From positions 1 through 14,599 of the forward strand of contig CABQMM010000004.1 of assembly GCA_902465215.1 (NCBI GenBank): a stretch of DNA of 14,599 nt, given 5' to 3'. Origin of the DNA: an uncultured Bacillota bacterium (GTDB lineage Bacteria > Bacillota > Clostridia > Peptostreptococcales > Anaerovoracaceae). A program made the position numbers and the translations under genes. Of the stretch, positions 6,606 through 14,599 are shown piece by piece. Each line of letters opens with the position of its first letter. The first letter of the stretch is position 1. The notes beneath the pieces are model-generated. The model saw only the letters and a program-made list of their open reading frames with translations, made no database searches and was not told the origin of the DNA.

Positions 6606-7151
6606 TTAGGGTCTGTTTGCATCGATTCCCCTGTTGGCGAGCTCATCCGCCAAATTGTTCATCTCGGTGACATATTTGAAATCCTCGAAAGAAAAGTCCA
6701 TGCCGTTCCACTGCAGGAATTTTTCATACAGCGCATCGAAATTTGTGCTTTTGCTGTTCAGATTGACATGGCCCTTTACGCGGAAAAAGCGGGTTTCATG
6801 CTGACGCACCAGCGCCAGAAGCTCTTTCCAAAGCTCCTGATTTTCCACGGACTTTTTCGCAGCATTTCTCCAGCGGTTCTTTTCCCACGATTCGTACCAT
6901 TTTTCACGGAAACAGTTCGCCACATAGGAACTGTCGGTAAAAATCTGAATCGTCTGACCGGGTGATTTCAAAGCTTTCAGAGCTTCGATAACCGCAGTCA
7001 GCTCCATGCGGTTATTCGTCGTATTGACCTGACCGCCGAAGAGCTCTTTTCTGTGTTCCCCATATTCAAGCACTGCGCCCCAGCCGCCGACATTTTCATC
7101 GGACTGGTTACCCGAGCAGGCGCCGTCTGTATAAATTCTTAAAATCGCCAT
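6606..7151 (-). CDS. rnhA: Ribonuclease HI
   Basis: This 181-residue enzyme cuts the RNA strand of RNA-DNA hybrids. The four metal-binding acidic residues are visible: Asp9 in YTDGACSGN, Glu50 in NNRMELTA, Asp73 in FTDSSYV and Asp169 in ADELANRGI. The catalytic-loop His128 is in VKGHVN. About 30 extra residues lie between that His and the last Asp, where E. coli RNase HI has only about ten; this explains the greater length (E. coli 155). I recall similar extended versions in other Firmicutes. The start at 7151 was preferred over 7157 because AGGAG is 7 bases from the former and 1 base from the latter. Its stop codon lies 3 bases from that of the converging CRP-family gene. Confidence 0.93.
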   Translation of the reverse strand: MAILRIYTDGACSGNQSDENVGGWGAVLEYGEHRKELFGGQVNTTNNRMELTAVIEALKALKSPGQTIQIFTDSSYVANCFREKWYESWEKNRWRNAAKKSVENQELWKELLALVRQHETRFFRVKGHVNLNSKSTNFDALYEKFLQWNGMDFSFEDFKYVTEMNNLADELANRGIDANRP

Positions 7152-7158
7152 TTTCATT

Positions 7159-7163
7159 CTCCT
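7159..7163 (-). promoter_or_regulatory. Ribosome site that fixes the RNase HI start
   Basis: AGGAG on the minus strand is 7 bases from the ATG at 7151 but only 1 base from the ATG at 7157, favouring the shorter protein. Confidence 0.75.
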
Positions 7164-7183
7164 AAAAAAGTGGTATTAAAACT

Positions 7184-7212
7184 ATTATGCCCTATTTTTG
7201 GCAATTTTACAA
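7184..7212 (-). promoter_or_regulatory. RNase HI promoter
   Basis: On the minus strand TTGTAA (7207-7212) and CATAAT (7184-7189) are 17 bp apart. The -35 box occupies almost the same bases as the -35 of the divergent plus-strand promoter. Confidence 0.5.
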
Positions 7213-7234
7213 CGAAAAGAATTTATGGTAATAT
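7206..7234 (+). promoter_or_regulatory. Promoter of the metallo-hydrolase/rlmH operon
   Basis: TTTACA (7206-7211) and TAATAT (7229-7234) are 17 bp apart, with a TGG just before the -10 (extended -10 form). The start point would be about 30 bases before the ATG at 7270. Confidence 0.6.
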
Positions 7235-7269
7235 AGACAAATGAAGAAAACAGAAAAGACGGAGTAAAA

Positions 7270-8082
7270 ATGGATTTAGCGATTTGTTCTTTTGCCAGCA
7301 GCAGTTCCGGCAACAGTTATATTATAAAAAGTGAAGAGACGAGTGTGATTGTCGATACCGGAATCACCGCGAAGGCGATGGATGCGGGAATGGCATACGC
7401 AGGTGCGGACTATGACAGCCTCGGAGCGATTCTGATTACGAATGAACATGGTGACCATATTAAAAGCCTGCATACGCTGGTAAAACGCCGGCCTTTTAGG
7501 GGAACGGTCTTTGCCACAGGCGGTACGAAGGAAGGTACTTTAGAAAAGGCTGCAAGCCTTTCGGCCGGCGATTTTGAAACCGTGAAGAGAGGGGATGCTT
7601 TCCGCATAAAGGATATAAGGGTAAATGTTTTCGGAATTTCGCATGACACACCCGAGCCTGTGTGCTATTCCTTTGAAAAGAACGGTAAAAAGATTGCGAT
7701 TGTAACGGATACGGGATATATTACCGAGGAAATTTTTCAAGCGATACATGGAGTCGATATTTTGGTTTTGGAAGCGAATCACGAAAAAAATCTTCTGCTC
7801 TACGGAAGATATCCTTACCCGTTGAAACGCAGGATTCTCAGCGACACGGGACATCTTTCCAATGAGGACTGCGCAGGTGCGCTTTGCAGGTATTTGACGG
7901 AGCTTGGCGGAGAAAAAATTCCGCAGGTGGTTTTAGCGCATCTGAGTAGTGAAAACAATACGCCTGTGCAGGCACTTTTGACGGTTCGCAATATTTTAGA
8001 AGAAAACGATTTTTATGTCGGAAGAGATTTGGCACTTTCGGTGGCACCCAAGGACACGCCGAGCCGGCTTATCGTAATTTAA
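7270..8082 (+). CDS. walJ: Metallo-beta-lactamase-fold hydrolase, WalJ/YycJ-like
   Basis: This 270-residue cytoplasmic protein belongs to the metallo-beta-lactamase fold group that includes YycJ/WalJ, proposed to have a nuclease-type role linked to DNA replication or cell-wall homeostasis. Supporting motifs are SSSSGNSYII (10-19), IVDTGI (27-32), the metal motif TNEHGDH (57-63), SHDTPEP (124-130), VTDTGY (145-150), LEANHE (167-172), and GHLSN (194-198) followed by LAHLSSENN (222-230), all typical of this family. The metal motif is unusual: the family normally has THEHxDH, but residue 58 is Asn, from an AAT codon one base from CAT. The other ligands look intact. GGAG precedes the ATG. It is the first gene of an operon with rlmH 11 bases downstream, a common pairing in Firmicutes. 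Symbol assigned by similarity and context. Confidence 0.82.
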   Translation: MDLAICSFASSSSGNSYIIKSEETSVIVDTGITAKAMDAGMAYAGADYDSLGAILITNEHGDHIKSLHTLVKRRPFRGTVFATGGTKEGTLEKAASLSAGDFETVKRGDAFRIKDIRVNVFGISHDTPEPVCYSFEKNGKKIAIVTDTGYITEEIFQAIHGVDILVLEANHEKNLLLYGRYPYPLKRRILSDTGHLSNEDCAGALCRYLTELGGEKIPQVVLAHLSSENNTPVQALLTVRNILEENDFYVGRDLALSVAPKDTPSRLIVI

Positions 8083-8093
8083 CGGAGAGAAAA

Positions 8094-8573
8094 ATGAACA
8101 TCCAGATTATATGTGTCGGAAAATTAAAAGAAAAATACTGGACGGACGCGGTCAGCGAATATAGGAAGAGACTTTCCCGTTATTGCGGCATGGAGATTGT
8201 AGAGCTGAAAGAGTCAAGGCTTCCCGATAAAGCCTCTCAGGCCGATGAGGAAAATGTGAAGGTTGAGGAAGGCAAGGCGATTCTGAAAGCGATTAAGGAA
8301 GGGACTTTCGTAATTACGCTCGAAATCCTCGGCAAACAGCTTTCTTCACCGGAGCTGGCGGAAAAACTTGAAACGCTTTCACTGGATGGCAAAAGCAATG
8401 TTGCATTTGTGATAGGCGGAAGTCTCGGACTGAGCACGGAAGTGAGCAGGCGTTCGGATTTTAAGCTGTCATTTTCTAAAATGACCTTTCCGCACCAGAT
8501 GATGCGAGTGGTCCTGCTCGAGCAGATTTATCGTAGTTTCAAGATTATAAAACATGAAACTTATCATAAGTAA
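8094..8573 (+). CDS. rlmH: 23S rRNA pseudouridine-1915 N3-methyltransferase
   Basis: This 159-residue SPOUT-class enzyme methylates pseudouridine 1915 of 23S rRNA using S-adenosylmethionine. Length is exactly that of the family. Typical segments are the N-terminal IICVGKLKEKYW, the cofactor-site FVIGGSLGLS (129-138), SFSKMTFPHQMMRVVLLEQIYRSFKI near the end, and the terminal YHK. The knotted fold and C-terminal residues appear complete. GGAGAG lies shortly before the ATG. It follows the metallo-hydrolase gene by 11 bases and should share its promoter. Confidence 0.97.
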   Translation: MNIQIICVGKLKEKYWTDAVSEYRKRLSRYCGMEIVELKESRLPDKASQADEENVKVEEGKAILKAIKEGTFVITLEILGKQLSSPELAEKLETLSLDGKSNVAFVIGGSLGLSTEVSRRSDFKLSFSKMTFPHQMMRVVLLEQIYRSFKIIKHETYHK

Positions 8574-8615
8574 ACATGGAAGTTATGAGGGGTAGCAGAG
8601 CGATCCAAAACCGAC

Positions 8616-8666
8616 AAAAAAGCCGCTAAGAAAATGTAAAGAAAATGCCGAAACAGGTGCTTTTTT
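8616..8666 (+). terminator. Weak candidate terminator after rlmH
   Basis: AAAAAAGC (8616-8623) can pair with GCTTTTTT (8659-8666), the latter giving a run of six T. The intervening 35 bases contain only a poor inner stem (TGCC/GGTG at 8646-8659). The T-run is suggestive but the stem is weak. Confidence 0.3.
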
Positions 8667-8708
8667 AACGCTACTCAAGCAAAAAAAGGTGGAAAATTTA
8701 AAAAAAAG

Positions 8709-8717
8709 TGGTATAAT
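8709..8717 (+). promoter_or_regulatory. Promoter of the atp operon (extended -10)
   Basis: TGGTATAAT is a perfect -10 (8712-8717) with the TGn extension at 8709-8711. The -35 region 17 bp upstream (GTGGAA) is poor, as extended -10 promoters tolerate. The start point would be near 8724, giving a leader of about 110 bases. Confidence 0.65.
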
Positions 8718-8750
8718 TACTAAAGCGATTAGAAGAGACGAAAAGCTGGA

Positions 8751-8797
8751 AAAAGTAATATTTGGCTAGACAGATGAGACTGCCGGATGTTACTTTT
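8751..8797 (+). promoter_or_regulatory. Long stem-loop in the atp operon leader
   Basis: AAAAGTAATATTTGGC (8751-8766) pairs with GCCGGATGTTACTTTT (8782-8797) over 16 bp, with 13 Watson-Crick and 3 G-T pairs, around a 15-base loop. It lies about 27 bases after the likely transcription start and 38 bases before the atpB ATG. The U-rich 3' arm facing an A-rich 5' arm resembles an intrinsic terminator or attenuator, and ATTGATTTTT follows. It does not cover the ribosome site. Function is unknown. Confidence 0.55.
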
Positions 8798-8835
8798 ATT
8801 GATTTTTAGGAGAAAAAAAGAAAGGAGGGGCTGAT

Positions 8836-9558
8836 ATGATAAATGTTGACGAGCTTGGTGCCCGAATTATTATCGGTTTCGGTGACGGACAGGTTTTCCT
8901 GACAGAAAGTACGCTGTGGGGATTTATCATAGCGGCGGTCATTGCGCTATTTGGCATCTGGCTGGGGCATGGATTAAAAATCGTACCGGAGACGAAAAGA
9001 CAGCTTGCTGCAGAGTTCATCGTGGAAAAGATTTATGACTATGCGAGAGAAAACCTCGGAAGAGATGCGGAAATTTTCGCCCCGTACATCGGAACTATTT
9101 TTCTCTATATCTTAATGGGAAGTTCCCTTGGACTGTTCGGACAGAGACCGATTACCGCAGATGTAAATGTCACTTTCGGACTTTCCATTCTGACTTTCCT
9201 GTTGATTCAGGTAAGCGGATTAAGAATCCTTGGGGCAAAGGGCAAGCTGAAGCACATGTGCGATCCGTATCCGTTCATGCTTCCGTTAAATATTTTGGAG
9301 GACTGCACACTTCCGATATCGCTGGGTTTCCGACTTTTCGGGAACATTTTCGGAGGGGTCATTGTAGTGGATCTTTGGATGAACCTCATGGACTGGCTCA
9401 GTTCCTTGATTTGCAGTGTGCCATTTTTGCGGGCAGTTCTGGTACTGCCGCTTAACGGTTTTTTTGATATGTTTGAGCCGGCAATTCAGACATACATATT
9501 CGTAACGCTGACTATGGTATTCTTGGCGAAGGCAATTGCAAGACAAGAGAACCATTAA
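8836..9558 (+). CDS. atpB: ATP synthase F0 subunit a
   Basis: This 240-residue membrane protein forms the stationary ion channel of F-type ATP synthase, passing ions to the c-ring. About five hydrophobic segments are visible (roughly 26-46, 84-104, 113-130, 170-200, 215-235). The key arginine is Arg166 in SLGFRLFGNIFGG, which matches the conserved LRLFGN motif (Arg210 in E. coli). Length is normal for clostridial forms. AAAGGAGG lies 7 bases before the ATG. It is the first gene of the operon, 26 bases before atpE. Confidence 0.96.
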   Translation: MINVDELGARIIIGFGDGQVFLTESTLWGFIIAAVIALFGIWLGHGLKIVPETKRQLAAEFIVEKIYDYARENLGRDAEIFAPYIGTIFLYILMGSSLGLFGQRPITADVNVTFGLSILTFLLIQVSGLRILGAKGKLKHMCDPYPFMLPLNILEDCTLPISLGFRLFGNIFGGVIVVDLWMNLMDWLSSLICSVPFLRAVLVLPLNGFFDMFEPAIQTYIFVTLTMVFLAKAIARQENH

Positions 9559-9584
9559 GATTTTTTAAACAGGAGGATTTTAAT

Positions 9585-9812
9585 ATGGGTACAGGTATTA
9601 TAGCAATCGCAGCAGGCATCGCGATGGGATGTGCGGCACTGGGAATCGGCATCGGACAAGGAATGCTCGGTTCGAAGGCAATGGAAAGCATGGGCAAGCA
9701 ACCGGAAGCAGCCGGCAGTGTGAGAACGGCGATGATTGTCGCTATGGCAATCATGGAAACCATCGGTGTATTGACATTCGTAATAGCGATTGTTTTGGCA
9801 GGTAAAATCTAA
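9585..9812 (+). CDS. atpE: ATP synthase F0 subunit c
   Basis: This 75-residue two-helix protein forms the rotating ring that carries ions. The Gly/Ala-rich first helix (about 4-28), polar loop MGKQPEA (36-42) and second helix (48-72) with the ion-binding Glu58 are all visible. Gln25 and Thr59 stand where Na+-binding c subunits (for example Ilyobacter Gln32, Glu65, Ser66) have their ligands, with the same 33-residue spacing, pointing to Na+ use. The tyrosine found near that site in Ilyobacter is Leu63 here. The loop has Lys38 where most have Arg before Gln-Pro. AGGAGG-like ribosome site upstream; atpF follows after 21 bases. Confidence 0.97.
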   Translation: MGTGIIAIAAGIAMGCAALGIGIGQGMLGSKAMESMGKQPEAAGSVRTAMIVAMAIMETIGVLTFVIAIVLAGKI

Positions 9813-9833
9813 AATAATGAGAAGGTTGCGATT

Positions 9834-10355
9834 ATGGAAGTAAGATTATATCAGAACCTGCTGGAATTCAACTGGAATCTTCTCTTTTCCGCGGTAACCG
9901 TTCTCGTTTTGTATCTGATTCTGAAACATTTTTTCTTTGAGAAAGTGCACAATATCATGATGGCAAGAAAAGCGATGATTGAAGAAGAGCTTATGAATGC
10001 CGACCAGGAAAGCAGGAAAGCAAGCGCACTCTTGGAGGAATACAGCAAGACGCTGGCAAATGCGGAAGAGGAAAAGAGACAGATTATAAAAGAGGCGAAG
10101 GTTATCGCCGACGAGCGAGCCGATGCGATTGTTTCCGATGCGAAGAAAGAGGCGGCGGAAATTATTGTGGAAGCCCTTAAGAAGATGGAAGCGGAAGAGG
10201 AAAAGGCTGTTTCACAGCTTAAAAAAGAGATTGCGCAGCTTGCAATTCTTACCGCTGAGCAGATTATGGAAAAAGAACTCGAAAACAGCGACCAGCAGGA
10301 GATTGTAGACAAAGTTTTAGAGGAGGCGGCTAGCGGCAAATGGCAGAATCAGTAG
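9834..10355 (+). CDS. atpF: ATP synthase F0 subunit b
   Basis: This 173-residue protein is the peripheral stalk that holds the F1 head still. One membrane helix (about 14-34) is followed by a long charged, Ala/Glu/Lys-rich helical stretch (35-160) typical of the coiled-coil stalk. GAAGG lies upstream of the ATG at 9834. The end overlaps atpH by 16 bases, so translation of the two is probably coupled. Confidence 0.95.
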   Translation: MEVRLYQNLLEFNWNLLFSAVTVLVLYLILKHFFFEKVHNIMMARKAMIEEELMNADQESRKASALLEEYSKTLANAEEEKRQIIKEAKVIADERADAIVSDAKKEAAEIIVEALKKMEAEEEKAVSQLKKEIAQLAILTAEQIMEKELENSDQQEIVDKVLEEAASGKWQNQ

Positions 10356-10879
10356 TATCCCTTACATACGGAGCTGCCTTGTTTGAGGCTGCAAAGGATT
10401 TAGGGAAAGAGGAAGTGTTTCTGCGGGAACTCGAAATCCTTGATGAGATTTTGAAAGAAACGCCGGAAGCAGGAGAGTTTCTGAACAGCCCGGCAATTAT
10501 GGCACCGGATAAAAAGAAGATTATCGAAAGCAGTTTGAAGGGAAAATTCAGCCGCGAGATGATTAATTTTCTGTTTGTTTTGGTGGATAAGAGCCGAACC
10601 GCGGAAATCAGCAAAATCAGAAAGCAGTACATGCGGCTCTATGATAAAGAAAGAAATATGGCGGAAGGTGAAATTTACAGCGTAATTCCGCTTTCCGAAG
10701 AGCAGCTTGCAAAGTTTGAGGAGCAGATGTCCGCATTACTGCATAAGCAGATTAAATTGCAAAATATCGTCGATAAGGAGTTAATCGGCGGAATTAAAAT
10801 ACAGGTTGATGGAAAGATGATCGATAAATCCCTGCGCGCGGACTTGGACGGTCTCCTTCGCAGCCTGAAAAAATATTAG
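10340..10879 (+). CDS. atpH: ATP synthase F1 subunit delta
   Basis: This 179-residue protein joins the peripheral stalk to the top of the F1 head. The N-terminus (VVSLTYGAALFEAAKDLGK) is typical of delta, as is the C-terminal LIGGIKIQVDGKMIDKSLRADL segment. Length is normal. The start lies inside the end of atpF; the nearest strong ribosome site, GGAGG at 10322-10326, is 13 bases away, longer than usual, so coupling to atpF translation may help initiation. Confidence 0.95.
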   Translation: MAESVVSLTYGAALFEAAKDLGKEEVFLRELEILDEILKETPEAGEFLNSPAIMAPDKKKIIESSLKGKFSREMINFLFVLVDKSRTAEISKIRKQYMRLYDKERNMAEGEIYSVIPLSEEQLAKFEEQMSALLHKQIKLQNIVDKELIGGIKIQVDGKMIDKSLRADLDGLLRSLKKY

Positions 10880-10898
10880 GTAGGAGGGAGGTTTCCCT

Positions 10899-12398
10899 AT
10901 GAATTTAAAACCGGAAGAAATCAGTTCGGTTATAAAAGAGCAGATTAAGAATTATCACAGTAAATATGAAATATTGGATTACGGTACGGTTCTTCAGGTC
11001 GGTGACGGTATAGCCAGAGTTTACGGCCTCAGCCGCTGCATGGAAGGCGAGCTTTTGGAATTTGAAAGCGGCATATACGGAATGGCGCTGAATCTGGAAG
11101 AGGACAATGTCGGCGTTGTAATTCTTGGCTCAGACCGCGACATCAAAGAGGGCGACATCGTTAAGCCGACCGGAAAGATTGTTGAAGTTCCGGTCGGTGA
11201 AGCCATGATTGGAAGAGTTGTCGACGCACTCGGAAATCCGATTGACGGCAAAGGCGAAATTGTAACGAAAGAAACCAGAGCGATTGAATATCCGGCTCCG
11301 GGTGTTTTAGAGAGAAAGAAAGTAAACGAACCTCTGCAGACGGGTATTAAGGCAATCGACTCAATGATGCCAATCGGAAAAGGTCAGAGAGAGTTGATTA
11401 TCGGCGACAGACAGACCGGAAAGACAGCGATTGCGATTGACACAATTCTGAATCAGAAAGACAAAGATGTTATCTGCATCTATGTTGCGATTGGGCAGAA
11501 AAAGTCCACGGTGGCGCAGCTCGTGCAGACGCTCGAAGAGCGCGAGGCAATGGAATATACAATTGTTGTTTCGGCGACGGCAAGTGATGTAGCGCCGCTT
11601 CAGTATATTGCGCCTTATGCGGGATGCGCGATTGGCGAATATTTCATGTATCAGGGCAAGGATGTTTTGATTATTTACGACGACCTTTCCAAGCATGCGG
11701 TTGCATACAGAACGATGTCTCTGCTGCTGAGAAGACCGCCGGGAAGAGAAGCCTTTCCGGGAGATGTTTTCTATCTGCACAGCAGACTTCTTGAAAGAGC
11801 GGCGCATTTAAGCGACGAACTTGGCGGCGGCTCGATTACGGCGCTTCCGATTATTGAAACGCAGGCGGGCGATGTATCCGCATACATACCGACGAATGTT
11901 ATTTCCATCACGGGCGGACAGATTTTCCTTGAATCAGAGTTGTTCTTTACAGGACAAAGACCGGCGGTCAATGTCGGAATCTCGGTATCCCGTGTAGGCG
12001 GAGACGCGCAGATTAAAGCGATGAAAAAGGTTTCCGGCAAACTGAAGCTGGAACTTGCGCAGTACAGAGAGCTTGCAAGCTTCTCACAGTTCGGTTCGGA
12101 TATTGATAAGGACACGAAAGCGAGACTGGATCACGGCAGAGTGCTGATGGAAGTTTTGAAGCAAGGACAGTATAAGCCGATGGCGGTTGAGGATCAGGTC
12201 ATCAGCATTTATGCGGCTTCCCACGGCTATATGGAGGATGTTGAGATTGAGAACATCCATGAGTTCGAGAAAGGCTTGCTGAGGTACATTCACACCAACT
12301 ATCCGGAAATCGGCGAAGCGATTCTCAAAACCGGACAGCTTGAAGAGGAAACAGAAGAACTTCTGATTGAGGGAATTAAAAAGTATAAAGAGGTGTAA
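10899..12398 (+). CDS. atpA: ATP synthase F1 subunit alpha
   Basis: This 499-residue protein is the non-catalytic nucleotide-binding subunit of the F1 head. The P-loop is GDRQTGKT (169-176). [11 protein letters not shown] (261-271) gives the Walker B region, and Arg365 in SVSRVGG is the arginine finger reaching the catalytic site on beta. Full length within the family range. GGAGGGAGG precedes the ATG. atpG follows after 3 bases. Confidence 0.98.
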   Translation: MNLKPEEISSVIKEQIKNYHSKYEILDYGTVLQVGDGIARVYGLSRCMEGELLEFESGIYGMALNLEEDNVGVVILGSDRDIKEGDIVKPTGKIVEVPVGEAMIGRVVDALGNPIDGKGEIVTKETRAIEYPAPGVLERKKVNEPLQTGIKAIDSMMPIGKGQRELIIGDRQTGKTAIAIDTILNQKDKDVICIYVAIGQKKSTVAQLVQTLEEREAMEYTIVVSATASDVAPLQYIAPYAGCAIGEYFMYQGKDVLIIYDDLSKHAVAYRTMSLLLRRPPGREAFPGDVFYLHSRLLERAAHLSDELGGGSITALPIIETQAGDVSAYIPTNVISITGGQIFLESELFFTGQRPAVNVGISVSRVGGDAQIKAMKKVSGKLKLELAQYRELASFSQFGSDIDKDTKARLDHGRVLMEVLKQGQYKPMAVEDQVISIYAASHGYMEDVEIENIHEFEKGLLRYIHTNYPEIGEAILKTGQLEEETEELLIEGIKKYKEV

Positions 12399-12401
12399 GA
12401 G

Positions 12402-14599
<2,198 letters not shown>

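Larger units (their letters stand above)
8574..8835 (+). other. Intergenic region and atp operon leader
   Basis: This 262-base stretch contains no credible protein gene. From left to right it holds a weak candidate terminator after rlmH (8616-8666), an extended -10 promoter (8709-8717), a long hairpin (8751-8797) and a strong ribosome site, AAAGGAGG (8821-8828), 7 bases before atpB. No atpI gene is present here, although many Firmicutes carry one ahead of atpB. Confidence 0.7.

Noticed and set aside
8585..8629. 14-residue reading frame after rlmH that could be a small peptide or atpI remnant
   Set aside because: Very short, no similarity to AtpI, no convincing ribosome site; best explained as non-coding.

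Overview
This window looks like chromosome from an anaerobic, low-to-mid GC Gram-positive bacterium of the class Clostridia. The signs are strong GGAGG-type ribosome sites, A/T-rich promoters, an F-type ATPase operon in the order a-c-b-delta-alpha-gamma-beta, a butyrate-type CoA-transferase, and a walJ-like/rlmH pair. A butyrate-forming or amino-acid-fermenting clostridium is a reasonable guess, but species cannot be read from the sequence. No tRNA, rRNA, CRISPR array, insertion sequence or prophage was seen, so this is mostly core genome with a few accessory genes.

Layout. (1) 63-1418 (+): a CoA-transferase of the butyryl-CoA:acetate / 4-hydroxybutyrate family, ending in a strong hairpin that can terminate transcription from both sides. 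(2) 1477-4972 (-): thioredoxin, an OmpR-family response regulator, its histidine kinase (4-bp overlap), and an exported or membrane-anchored protein with three PepSY repeats and an acidic Trp/Asp tail. The PepSY gene has its own promoter, preceded by two tandem 11-bp repeats of the kind OmpR/PhoB-type regulators bind. (3) 5075-6602: a cysteine-rich ferredoxin-like protein (-) and a CRP/FNR-family regulator (+), divergent around a TGTTG-N6-CAACA palindrome. (4) 6606-8573: RNase HI (-), divergent from a metallo-beta-lactamase-fold protein (WalJ/YycJ-like) and rlmH (+). The two divergent promoters appear to share one -35 box. (5) 8836 to the window end (+): atpB-atpE-atpF-atpH-atpA-atpG-atpD. The last gene is cut by the window, and atpC would be expected beyond it.

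How the parts fit. The CoA-transferase would complete butyrate (or a related acid) formation with acetate as CoA acceptor. The ATP synthase would link ATP to an ion gradient; its c subunit carries a Gln...Glu-Thr pattern that suggests Na+ rather than H+. The two-component system probably senses something outside the membrane and controls the PepSY protein. The CRP-like regulator probably controls the divergent ferredoxin-like gene.

The most notable non-coding items are a 16-bp stem-loop in the leader of the atp operon, the tandem repeats before the PepSY gene, a 9-bp inverted repeat around the thioredoxin promoter, and the CRP-style palindrome. I see no clear novel multi-gene system. The PepSY/two-component module and the atp leader are the best leads.
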